Origin: Cunninghamella blakesleeana
Taxonomy: Eukaryota > Mucoromycota > Mucoromycetes > Mucorales > Cunninghamellaceae
Reading direction: 5' to 3'
DNA: 64,000 nt
Assembly (NCBI GenBank): GCA_017871115.1
Contig: JAFCIZ010000002.1
Span: forward strand, 827,501-891,500
Shown here piece by piece: positions 39,001 through 47,300 of this stretch. The position numbers and the translations under genes are program-made. How positions within the stretch are numbered: the first letter of the stretch is position 1; each line of letters opens with the position of its first letter. The notes beneath the pieces are model-generated. The model worked only from the letters and a program-made list of their open reading frames with translations. It did no database searches and had not been told where the DNA came from.

Positions 39001-39252
39001 AACTATGGTGCTACTAAATTAGAATGTCTTGCTTTGGTATGGAGTTTACAAATATTCAGACCGTATTTATTGGGAAAGAAGTTTACTGTTATATCTGATC
39101 ATTCGCCGTTAAGATGGTTAATTGAATCACCAAAAGTTACTGGAATTGTTGCAAGATGGATCACATATTTAGCCGATTATGAATTTGAAATCAAATATAG
39201 AGCTGGAAGAAAACAAGAAGCTGCTGATTTTCTTTCAAGGCTAGGCTACTAA
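36013..39252 (+). CDS. pol: Pol part 1: protease, reverse transcriptase, RNase H (element 1)
   Basis: Expressed as Gag-Pol by -1 frameshift; there is no suitable ATG at the start of the frame. Residues counted from 36013: about 1-240 Asn/Pro/Lys-rich linker; protease about 285-370 with catalytic IDCGA (Asp about 294, Cys in place of the usual Ser/Thr) and later HIVLGTSWLDH; an acidic linker (SEDDTDSNDEDS). RT follows at about 660-880: FTAPIILVKKKNGEYRMVVD, LDLRSGFHQVPL, LPMGLVNSPATFQRLID and the catalytic FIDDL (Asp about 815 and 816, Phe replacing Tyr). RNase H has VVCDASQLGLG, KLECLALVW and ISDHSPLRW. The frame ends in the natural RNase H tail EAADFLSRLGY and stops before integrase, which is unusual for Metaviridae. 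Confidence 0.95.
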   Translation, partial: LNRAIVTDGQLEIPITKSIHPNNNQLYQENNINKYHNYNTPNNSNTNTRYYNTNTYVPHNIMDNHNDYLSAQNHYYLQNILDSDQEINDCDFNVAANPKPPVVEKAIRKPRTRKTIEKPSTSAAATKSIPQQVQQDIRDHTHVPPQNNPFFQNVFSQHSNQDVTEPSKSNNNDMMEEVQVINDKRKKVSIQEPPVDKKKKTPKRKSQPLPINYNISEDILHQKANINVGDLITISAPLRRELITACRQSRIKRPVDKGKEKDVQLNSIDNSDVVTTAAYADIMVNDVKVTGLIDCGAARACMSRAMMKSLDLEIDAPSTSIFVMGNGTKQPALGVIHDVPITVGEGLTIPIDVEVLPKCPQHIVLGTSWLDHAQAVINFKIGTLKVTYKRRTQEIPITYIKTNERPYTYQRVTNVKYELEQPQGEEVADNLSNTSESEDDTDSNDEDSIDDEESTDSNEEDAVQDDEDFYLMDDHEKSPVIQTRPNKDEGTMMILSGSTGLSIPPYHICQINYAIDENIIVPYFKRLDEFLDKHEDFDVILEIINKTEDMMEIPPNNILGEFINRKQFPIQKDPYVEYTGYDFEDHYRDLPPSLLEDDTEEIILDPNIKGKIQMGDIPEEYKKKFYKLIHHYQDIFDWNNDKMGKTTLIEHEIILKENTLPIRHRPYRLGPSEQEYLKNELDRLCELGIIKPSNSPFTAPIILVKKKNGEYRMVVDYRKLNTHTKVDSYPLPRIDDLIDELGKSKIFSALDLRSGFHQVPLKESSKELTGFTTKFGTYQYEMLPMGLVNSPATFQRLIDICYKDLLHSNLVAFIDDLNVHSKNLDQHLIDLERLFEYTRRGGLVFNIEKCIFFKDELKFLGYIITAEGIKTDPDKIAKVKDYPIPKTIKQVRGFLGLASYYRRFVKGFAATARPLHEQTKTKKRIPWTEDTTKAFEKLKENLINAPILRRPDFDKPFIVVCDASQLGLGSILTQLDDDGREHPIIFASRGLKNSELNYGATKLECLALVWSLQIFRPYLLGKKFTVISDHSPLRWLIESPKVTGIVARWITYLADYEFEIKYRAGRKQEAADFLSRLGY

Positions 39253-39506
39253 AATAACAAAATGCATAAATATAAATACATATATATAAAAAACAAAAAA
39301 AAAACAAAAAACAAAAACAAACAAAAACAAAAAAAAAAAAAAAAAATTCAATTACTTACTACTCGACCAAGTTTTGCTGAAGTCGTAAAAAGCTGCATAC
39401 TTACACTTATAATCGATCAACACTATTTATCAGTATTACTAAAATATTATTCAACAATATATTCAAGAATCTAAATACAAGAAATTTACAACAAATATCA
39501 GTAAAA
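39253..39506 (+). promoter_or_regulatory. Spacer between RNase H and integrase ORFs, element 1
   Basis: 254 nt with stops in all frames. It opens with a TATATAAAAAA string, then a long A/C-poor poly-A tract (about 39,290-39,347). Next comes a block almost unchanged in element 2: CTCGACCAAGTTTTGCTGAA followed by GTCGTAAAAAGCTGCATAC. It ends ATCAGTAAAAATGG at the integrase start. Candidate functions are an internal promoter, an A-rich leader for internal initiation, or a splice acceptor (ATCAG). Which one applies cannot be told from sequence. Confidence 0.55.
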
Positions 39507-40820
39507 ATGGAACAAAACAAAATTGATTTAATAAAAAATTATTTATCAACATTAAAATTACCTGACAACATCACCGATAAAGAAAAGAATTATTTACAAA
39601 AACATTCCCACAAATTTATCATACACAACAACGAATTGTACCGATATAATATTAACTTGCAGACGATAAGAAAAGTTTTGAATAAAGATCAAGTGTTAGA
39701 AGCATTATATATGCATCATCAACATCCATTAGGAGGACATATGGGTTACCACAACACATTATTCAAACTTGCAAATCATTATTATTGGGAAAATATGACA
39801 AAAGATGTACAGAATTACGTCAAGAAATGCAGTAGATGTCAAACTACAGGTCCTGCTAAACATAACGAATTATTACACCCTATTCCAACAACATCCAAAC
39901 CTTTCTTCCAATGGGCATTAGATGTCAAACATATTTCTACATCTAAAAATGGATTTAGATATATAGTTGCAGGTATTGATTATCTAACGAAATGGGTTGA
40001 AGCTCGTGCATTAAAATTCCAAACTGCAGCCGAAATAGCATTGTTTATTTATGAAGATATTATTTGTCGACATGGTGCGCCACACATAATAATTACAGAT
40101 AATGGAAAACCATTTATAGGTGATTTAGTTAAAAAAGTCTGTTTCCAATATAATATCCACCATAAAACTATAAGTGTTGGAAATTCGCAAGCAAACGGGT
40201 TGATAGAAAAGTTTAATTCCACTTTAGGCGCTATTCTAAAAAAGTTAAACAATAAAGAAAAACAAGTATGGGATCAATATTTACCTTCCGTTCTATTTGC
40301 CTATCGTACTATCAAACAAAAATCAACAAATTATTCTCCTTTTTATTTAACTTACGGGCATGAAGCAAAGACACCTTATGACTTATTTATGGATATACCA
40401 ATAGAAGTAAATTCTGCAAGATTCCAATATCAGTTACACGTACGCGCTGCAAAAGAATTATTGTCACTAAAACAGATAAGAGAAGACGCTGCAGAATTTA
40501 TAAAGAAATCCCAAAAGAATCAAAAGAAGGCCATTGACAAGAAGATTAATAATGAAAAGAAGGAATGGAAACCGCCTTTTAGAATTGGTGATATTGTTAT
40601 GATGTATGTTGGAAGAAAAGCAAACTCTTGGGGTGGCAAAATATCAGATAACTGGAAAGGCAAATATATTGTTCATCAAAGTTTAGGTAAAGGCACTTAT
40701 CTGATAAAAGAATTCAACGTGACCAATACCAAACTAAGAAGAATACACGGCAATAAATTGAAGTTGTTGCAGATGCCTGACGTATTTTGGATTGACTTTG
40801 CTAAAAAGACAATCGTTTAA
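39507..40820 (+). CDS. Integrase as a separate ORF, element 1
   Basis: 437 residues with its own ATG in good context (AAAAATGG). N-terminal HHCC zinc-binding residues fit His73, His78, Cys108 and Cys111 (HPLGGHMG...KKCSRCQ). The catalytic core has Asp139 (QWALDVKHIS), Asp198 (IIITDNGKPF) and Glu234 (QANGLIEKFNSTL), spaced as D-D-35-E. The C-terminal part (FRIGDIVMMYVG, then NWKGKYIVHQSLGKGTYLIK) looks like a GPY/F-type module. There is no chromodomain. It inserts reverse-transcribed element DNA into the genome. The domain is complete, so the ORF is not a degraded piece of a longer Pol; both copies in the window share the layout. Confidence 0.93.
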   Translation: MEQNKIDLIKNYLSTLKLPDNITDKEKNYLQKHSHKFIIHNNELYRYNINLQTIRKVLNKDQVLEALYMHHQHPLGGHMGYHNTLFKLANHYYWENMTKDVQNYVKKCSRCQTTGPAKHNELLHPIPTTSKPFFQWALDVKHISTSKNGFRYIVAGIDYLTKWVEARALKFQTAAEIALFIYEDIICRHGAPHIIITDNGKPFIGDLVKKVCFQYNIHHKTISVGNSQANGLIEKFNSTLGAILKKLNNKEKQVWDQYLPSVLFAYRTIKQKSTNYSPFYLTYGHEAKTPYDLFMDIPIEVNSARFQYQLHVRAAKELLSLKQIREDAAEFIKKSQKNQKKAIDKKINNEKKEWKPPFRIGDIVMMYVGRKANSWGGKISDNWKGKYIVHQSLGKGTYLIKEFNVTNTKLRRIHGNKLKLLQMPDVFWIDFAKKTIV

Positions 40821-40966
40821 AAAAAAAAAAAAATTTTTTATGGGAAAAAGAAAATTTTAAAAAAAAAAAAAAAAACTTTATATACATATATTTTAAAATT
40901 CCGAAAAAAAAAAACTATAAATAAGGAAAACTCCAGAAAAAAAAAAAAAATTTTCTGTCACTTAAA
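40821..40966 (+). promoter_or_regulatory. Poly-A/TATA block upstream of ORF4, element 1 (possible internal promoter)
   Basis: Two poly-A tracts, then CCG, A(11) and CTATAAATAAGGAAAA (40901-40930). The TATAAATAA box (40916-40924) lies 51 nt before the ORF4 ATG. The same block is kept in element 2, and ACTATAAA(TA)AGGAAA resembles the LTR core promoter ACTATAAAAGGAAATTC. Promoter activity is inference. Confidence 0.5.
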
Positions 40967-41551
40967 ATGGACTCTCTCAAAAATACTGTTGGCTTGAATT
41001 TTGATACTATGGACTACGAAACTGAAACAAACAATCAAGATCAAATAAGCGACTACTTGAACTTCGATTTGGATATGTTACTTAATGATACAGATGTTAC
41101 CATGCAAAGTAGTAACATACAACAAATGGGAAATATCCTGACTCCTGAAATGATGTTATGGTTAAACAATGATTTTACTTTGGAAGATCATCTTGAACTT
41201 CAAATCAAAAATAATTTTAATAAGTTCATGGATCATTGTATTTCCGAATTGGATAACAAATGGCGAAAGGAAAATTTGTTGGATAACATAATTATTCCTG
41301 ATGTTCTTAAATATATCCACGAAAAATCGAAGAAGCCGGTCACTGCATCTCAAAAGAGGCAATATTATATAAAAAGAAGAAGGATTCTGGAAAATCTCTT
41401 TAGCGATCTAGTCTACGATGAATTCAAGAAAGAAATAATGAAGAAAGTTAATATGAGCGATGATTGGTCCAATCGTGAAGGTGGTGGTCCACCCAAAAAT
41501 TGGTGGGGAGATGTTATGAAGTGGGTGAGACTTGAGTATCTCACAAATTAG
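40967..41551 (+). CDS. ORF4, unknown accessory protein at the env position, element 1
   Basis: 194 residues. The N-terminal about 60 are acidic and variable (Asp, Glu, Asn-rich). The C-terminal about 135 are conserved with element 2 at roughly 58% by eye: MLWLNNDFTLEDHLE, FMDHCISELDNKWRKENLLD, a basic SQKRQYYIKRRRILENLF, YDEFKKEIMKKV, then GGGPPKNWWGDV and WVRLEY. There is no signal peptide and no transmembrane segment, so it is not an envelope glycoprotein. The basic helical segment suggests nucleic-acid binding (inference). The codons for NWWGD contain the polypurine tract, and the codons after D lie in the 3' LTR, which starts at 41512. No known family is recognised. Confidence 0.85.
   Translation: MDSLKNTVGLNFDTMDYETETNNQDQISDYLNFDLDMLLNDTDVTMQSSNIQQMGNILTPEMMLWLNNDFTLEDHLELQIKNNFNKFMDHCISELDNKWRKENLLDNIIIPDVLKYIHEKSKKPVTASQKRQYYIKRRRILENLFSDLVYDEFKKEIMKKVNMSDDWSNREGGGPPKNWWGDVMKWVRLEYLTN
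41502..41511 (+). promoter_or_regulatory. Polypurine tract, element 1
   Basis: GGTGGGGAGA directly precedes the TGTTATG start of the 3' LTR, as expected for the plus-strand primer of LTR elements. One T interrupts the purines. It is inside ORF4 codons for WWGD. Confidence 0.7.
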
Positions 41552-42304
41552 TTAATAATTAATCGAAGTTTTATTACTTTTATTATTTTTATTTTATTAT
41601 AATTATTATTCACATTTATTTTTATATTTATTTATTATTATTACTATTATTTATTATTTTTTTTTTTTTTGAATGGTTTTATCTTTTTTCTCTCTTATTT
41701 AGAAAGAAAATTGACATTTTATCCTTTTTCTCTCTTATTTGGAAAGAAAATTGGTTTTATATCATTTTTCTCTCTTCTCAGGAGAAGAATTTGTTAACAT
41801 TTTTTTCTCTTCTCAGGAGAAGAAAATGATAACCTTATTTTTATTTTTTATATAAATACTCAACCATTTTATTTTATTTTTGAAAAATCAGTTAATAATT
41901 AGTTAATTTTAAATAAAAGAACTTATATTATAACAAATAAGTCTATTAACTCATCTTTTTAGCTAAAGATTATATTTACTTTATATTAATATTGTTGATT
42001 ATTATCCAATATTACTTTATATTACATTATTATAATAATCGTTGATCTTTATCCGATATTATATTTATTTTATTTTAAATTTATTATTTTGTCTATATAA
42101 TTGTTGATCTTTATCCAATTATATAATTTATTTTATTTTATTATTTTATTTTTATTTTAAACTATCAATCTAAACTAAGTTGTATCTACTTATAAAACAA
42201 GATACTGGTGCTCACTGACGACTAAACTAAACTACAAAACTATCTACTTTCCAAAACTATAAAAGGAAATTCTACTTTTCAAACAACCAAAAATTTACAC
42301 AACA
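41512..42304 (+). repeat. Element 1 3' LTR (type 2, 793 bp)
   Basis: Starts TGTTATGAAGTGGG and ends ACACAACA. Its first about 360 bp differ from the 5' LTR and include three copies of a CTCTCTT...GAAAGAA/GGAGAAGAA pyrimidine-purine hairpin-like unit (41,685-41,830). From TTTGAAAAATCAGTTAATA on, it follows the family. It carries GACGACTAAACTAAACTACA where the 5' LTR has GACAACTAAACTAAACTAGA. Confidence 0.8.
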
Positions 42305-42332
42305 CTATCAATCTAAACTAAGTTGTATCTAC
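42305..42332 (+). repeat. LTR fragment between elements 1 and 2
   Basis: CTATCAATCTAAACTAAGTT then GTATCTAC: an internal piece of a main-family LTR. It is continued after element 2 at 50481 (CTACTTATAAAACAAG), so element 2 interrupts this LTR. Confidence 0.85.
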
Positions 42333-42961
42333 TGTTGCGCGATGGGTTCGCTTGGATTATTTTAAAATCCAGTCCAACACTTTGATTGGCTAATATTTTT
42401 CTAGCATTTTTCTTACCACTTTTGATGTTAATTTTATTTAACATTTTTCATGCTAATTTTTATTATTATTTTTATTAACAAAATTTATATCACTTATTTC
42501 ATAATACACTTATCAACACTTTTAATATCATTATTGATATTAAAAATGGAATATCTAATTTTTATTTTAGTATAAATACTCGACCTTTTTTTCAATTTTT
42601 TGAAAAAACTTTAGTTAATTTTTATTATAATAATAAAGTACTTATATTAAAACAAATAAGTCTATTAACTCATCTTTTTAGCTAAAGATTATATTTATTA
42701 TTAATATTGTTGATTACTATCCAATATTACTTTATATTATAATATTATAATAATCGTTGATCTTTATCCGATATTATATTTATTTTATTTTATTTTATTA
42801 TTTTATTTTTATTTTAAACTATTAATCTAAACTAAGTTGTATCTACTTATAAAACAAGATACTGGTGCTCACTGACAACTAAATTAAACTATAAAACTAT
42901 CTACTTTCCAAAACTATAAAAGGAAATTCTACTTTTCAAACAACCCAAAATTTACACAACA
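42333..42961 (+). repeat. Element 2 5' LTR (type 3, 629 bp)
   Basis: TGTTG...CAACA inverted ends. It contains TTTTAGTATAAATACTCGAC at about 42,570-42,590 as a further TATA-like box, then the family blocks, TTATAAAACAAG, and CTATAAAAGGAAATTC near the 3' end. Confidence 0.93.
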
Positions 42962-42966
42962 TATTT

Positions 42967-42984
42967 TGGTGCTCACTGGCGGGG
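42967..42984 (+). promoter_or_regulatory. Primer-binding site, element 2
   Basis: TGGTGCTCACTGGCGGGG, 5 nt after the LTR, identical to element 1. It is followed by a short duplication (TACTAAAAATCGGGGGTAA, then TACTAAAAACCGGGG) not present in element 1. Confidence 0.7.
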
Positions 42985-43153
42985 TAATACTAAAAATCGG
43001 GGGTAATACTAAAAACCGGGGAAACACTAATTATCAAGGAATAACTAAATCTATAAAAGAATATAATCAAGAATACTTAAATTCAAGTAAACAACTACTT
43101 TAAAAATATACAAACTTTATCATCCTATTTCAAAAACTTATCTTTATATTCCA

Positions 43154-44290
43154 ATGGAAAATCCACAAAAATCAAGTATCGAGCAAACCGCGTTGGAAAA
43201 TCATGATCATCACCATGATCCTAACCTTGCTGCTAAGCTGAAGCTTAATCTTTTAACTTTTTCAGGTTCTGATGACGAAGACTTTCGTTATTTTGAAAAG
43301 TCCTTGGAAAATTATTTTAAATTATCTAGAGTTGGTATGGATAGAAGGGCAATTATCTTGAAGGTGCAATTGTCTGGTCCTGCTGAATTCTATTTTGAAC
43401 AATTAGAACAAGATCCAAATATGGCTAACGACTATCAAAAATTGATGAATGCTTTAAGGGAAAAGTATGTCACCAAAGAATTGATATTATCATACGAAAT
43501 TGCACTTGGTACTATTAAACAAGGCAATGACGAAAGACCAAAGAACTTTTTGGCACGTATCCAAGAAATGGCAAGATTGGCACAATTGAAGGATGACCAT
43601 ATTATATTGATGAGATTCCGTGCTGGTTTAAAAGAAGAAATCAGAATGCACTGTATGGATCAAGGTGCTGAAACATTGAATCAATGGTATAACTATGCTG
43701 AAAATTGGTGGAAGACAAGACACATACAATCATTACCATCTGTATGTAATCTTACCAATGCTAATAGATTTTCTGGAGGCCATAAAAAGAAGTCAAATAA
43801 TAATAATTATGGTGATTATAATGGCAATACATCATTAAATACAGCTGAACATGTTGATGGAGAATCTGCATTCATGCAAAAGCTTTTAGGTCATATGGAA
43901 AAATTGATAAACACCAAATTGGAAGACAAAAGAGGCTCGTACAATAACCAAAGAAACAACAACAATAATAATCGTAACAACCAATCATATAATGGACCTA
44001 ATAATTATAACAGAAATAATAATCAAAAATACAGAAATAATCAGTATAACAATTATCGTCAATATAATAATAATAACAACAACAATAATCATAATTATAA
44101 TAATCAATATTTACCTGAAGATAATTATAATAACAGAGATTATTATCATCAAGGAAATCAAATGCAAAATAACAATAATTATAATCCACAATATAATTAT
44201 CCACAACAAAATCCTTATAATAATCCATCAAATAATAATCCACCAAATAATAATCAAAATAACACACCAGTTAATGGTTCAAAAAACTAA
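43154..44290 (+). CDS. gag: Gag, element 2
   Basis: 378 residues, differing from element 1 Gag at only four positions by eye (about 99% identity). It has the same Gag core and Asn/Tyr/Gln-rich tail without a zinc knuckle. The stop TAA (44288-44290) directly follows the AAAAAAC heptamer. Confidence 0.94.
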   Translation: MENPQKSSIEQTALENHDHHHDPNLAAKLKLNLLTFSGSDDEDFRYFEKSLENYFKLSRVGMDRRAIILKVQLSGPAEFYFEQLEQDPNMANDYQKLMNALREKYVTKELILSYEIALGTIKQGNDERPKNFLARIQEMARLAQLKDDHIILMRFRAGLKEEIRMHCMDQGAETLNQWYNYAENWWKTRHIQSLPSVCNLTNANRFSGGHKKKSNNNNYGDYNGNTSLNTAEHVDGESAFMQKLLGHMEKLINTKLEDKRGSYNNQRNNNNNNRNNQSYNGPNNYNRNNNQKYRNNQYNNYRQYNNNNNNNNHNYNNQYLPEDNYNNRDYYHQGNQMQNNNNYNPQYNYPQQNPYNNPSNNNPPNNNQNNTPVNGSKN

Positions 44291-44331
44291 ATAGGGCAAT
44301 TGTTACAGATGGTCAATTGGAAATCCCTATT
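44281..44331 (+). promoter_or_regulatory. -1 ribosomal frameshift signal, element 2
   Basis: AAAAAAC at 44281-44287 in the gag frame. AATAGGG (44290-44296) pairs with CCCTATT (44325-44331), and the inner CAATTG/CAATTG stem is kept. The sequence is identical to that of element 1. Confidence 0.85.
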
Positions 44332-47300
44332 ACAAAATCCATCCATCCAAATAATAATCAACTATATCAAGAAAATAATATGAATAAATATCACAATTAT
44401 AACACACTTAATAATTCTAACATAAATACACGATATTATAATACAAATACTTACGTTCCACATAACATAATGGACAACCATAATGATTATTTATCAGCAC
44501 AAAATCATTATTATCTTCAAAATATATTAGATAGTGATCAAGAAATCAATGATTGCGATTTTAATGTTGCCGCAAATCCAAAACCACCAGCTGTTGAAAA
44601 AGCAATAAGAAAACCACGTACAAGGAAAACTATAGAAAAACCAAGTACATCAGCAGCTGCTACAAAATCTATTCCACAACAAATACAACAGGATATTCGT
44701 GATCATACACATGTTCCACCACAAAATAATCCATTTTTCCAAAACGTATTTTCACAGCATCCAAATCAAGATGTAGCTGAACCTTCTAAATCAAATAATA
44801 ATGATATGATGGAAGAAGTACAAATAATAAATGACAAAAGGAAAAAAGTATCCATTCAAGAACCACTTGTTGATAAAAAGAAGAAGACACCAAAAAGGAA
44901 ATCACAACCATTACCAATAAATTATAATATTTCTGAAGATATATTACATCAAAAAGCTAATATTAATGTTGGAGATCTTATAACTATATCCGCTCCATTA
45001 AGAAGAGAATTGATTACAGCTTGTAGACAATCAAGAATAAAAAGACCAGTTGATAAAGGTAAGGAAAAAGATGTACAGCTAAATTCTATTGATAATAGTG
45101 ATGTTGTAACTACCGCTGCATATGCCGATATAATGGTGAATGACGTAAAAGTTACTGGATTAATTGATTGTGGAGCTGCAAGAGCTTGTATGTCCAGAGC
45201 AATGATGAAATCATTAGATCTAGAAATTGATGCACCATCTACAAGTATTTTTGTAATGGGAAATGGTACTAAACAACCTGCACTAGGTGTAATTCATGAT
45301 GTTCCTATTACTGTTGGTGAAGGATTAACTATACCAATTGATGTTGAAGTATTACCAAAGTGTCCACAACATATAGTATTAGGTACTAGTTGGTTGGATC
45401 ATGCACAAGCAGTGATTAACTTTAAAACAGGTATTTTAAAGGTGACTTATAAACGCCGTACACAAGAAATTCCAATTACATATATAAAAACAAATGAACG
45501 TCCATATACATATCAACGTGTTACAAATGTTAAATACGAATTGGAACAGCCACAAGGTGAAGAAATAGCTGAAAATCTATCAAATACTAGTGAATCTGAA
45601 GATGATACTGATTCTAATGATGAAGATTCGATTGATGATGAAGAATCCACTGATAGTAATGAAGAAGATGCTGTACAAGATGATGAAGACTTTTATCTGA
45701 TGGATGATCACGAAAAAAGTCCAGTAATCCAAACACGTCCAAATAAAGATGAAGGTACTATGATGATATTAAGTGGAAGTACTAGTTTATCAATACCACC
45801 TTATCATATTTGTCAAATCAACTATGCTATTGATGAAAATATAATTGTTCCATATTTTAAACGTCTTGACGAATTTTTGGACAAGCACGAAGACTTTGAT
45901 GTAATCTTGGAAATTATAAATAAAACTGAAGACATGATGGAAATACCGCCAAACAACATACTAGGTGAATTCATAAATAGGAAACAATTTTCAATACAAA
46001 AGGATCCATATGTCGAATATACTGGTTATGATTTTGAAGACCACTATAGAGAATTACCACCTTCTCTGCTGGAAGATGATACTGAAGAAATTATTCTTGA
46101 TCCTAATATAAAAGGAAAAATCCAAATGGGTGATATACCTGAAGAATATAAAAAGAAGTTTTATAAATTAATACACCACTATCAAGATATCTTTGATTGG
46201 AATAATGATAAAATGGGAAAAACTACATTAATAGAACACGAAATAATATTAAAAGAAAATACATTACCTATCAGACACAGACCATATAGATTGGGACCAA
46301 GTGAACAAGAATATTTGAAGAATGAATTAGACCGTCTTTGTGAATTGGGAATTATAAAACCTTCAAATTCTCCTTTTACTGCACCAATTATTTTAGTCAA
46401 AAAGAAGAATGGTGAATATCGTATGGTAGTTGACTATCGTAAACTGAATACACATACAAAAGTTGATTCATATCCACTACCACGTATTGATGATCTAATT
46501 GACGAACTTGGAAAATCAAAAATATTTTCTGCTTTGGATTTAAGATCTGGTTTCCATCAAGTTCCATTAAAAGAATCAAGTAAAGAATTAACTGGCTTTA
46601 CAACTAAATTTGGTACTTATCAATATGAAATGCTGCCAATGGGATTGGTGAATAGTCCTGCCACTTTCCAAAGATTAATTGATATCTGTTATAAAGATTT
46701 GCTGCATAGTAATCTAGTTGCATTTATTGATGATCTTAATGTACATTCTAAAAACTTGGATCAACACCTAATCGACTTGGAAAGATTATTCGAATACACT
46801 AGAAGAGGTGGATTGGTGTTTAATATTGAAAAGTGTATATTCTTTAAAGATGAATTAAAATTTTTAGGCTACATAATAACTGCTGAAGGAATCAAGACTG
46901 ATCCAGATAAAATTGCAAAGGTTAAAGATTATCCAATACCAAAAACAATTAAACAAGTTAGAGGCTTCTTAGGTTTAGCTTCATATTACAGAAGATTTGT
47001 AAAAGGATTTGCTGCTACTGCTAGGCCATTACATGATCAAACAAAAACCAAAAAGAGAATACCATGGACAGAAGATACAACAAAAGCTTTTGAAAAATTA
47101 AAGGAAAATCTAATCAATGCTCCAATATTAAGAAGACCTGATTTTGATAAACCATTCATTGTTGTATGCGATGCTTCACAACTAGGACTAGGTTCTATAT
47201 TAACACAACTAGATGACGATGGTCGTGAACATCCAATAATATTTGCCAGTAGAGGATTGAAGAATAGTGAATTAAATTATGGTGCTACTAAATTAGAATG

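Larger units (their letters stand above)
33984..42304 (+). mobile_element. Ty3/Gypsy-type LTR retrotransposon, element 1 (8.3 kb, recombinant LTRs)
   Basis: Composition: 5' LTR (33984-34704), PBS, gag, -1 frameshift site, protease-RT-RNase H, spacer, separate integrase ORF, extra ORF4, polypurine tract, 3' LTR (41512-42304). Domain order PR-RT-RH-IN is that of Metaviridae. All four ORFs are open. The 5' LTR starts TGTTATGGTATGG and the 3' LTR starts TGTTATGAAGTGG; the two differ strongly over their first few hundred bases but agree in the 3' half. No target duplication matches directly at the two ends. A simple single insertion would give identical LTRs, so this copy has probably recombined with a relative. 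Confidence 0.9.

Noticed and set aside
39262..39474. 70-aa frame in the RNase H-integrase spacer of element 1
   Set aside because: Mostly poly-Lys from the A tract, and the frame is not preserved in element 2.
40560..40820. Chromodomain at the integrase C-terminus
   Set aside because: The tail after the GPY/F-like module ends within about 20 residues and shows no aromatic-cage pattern.
40967..41551. ORF4 as an envelope glycoprotein
   Set aside because: No signal peptide, no transmembrane helix, no Cys pattern and no furin-like site, although the position matches env.
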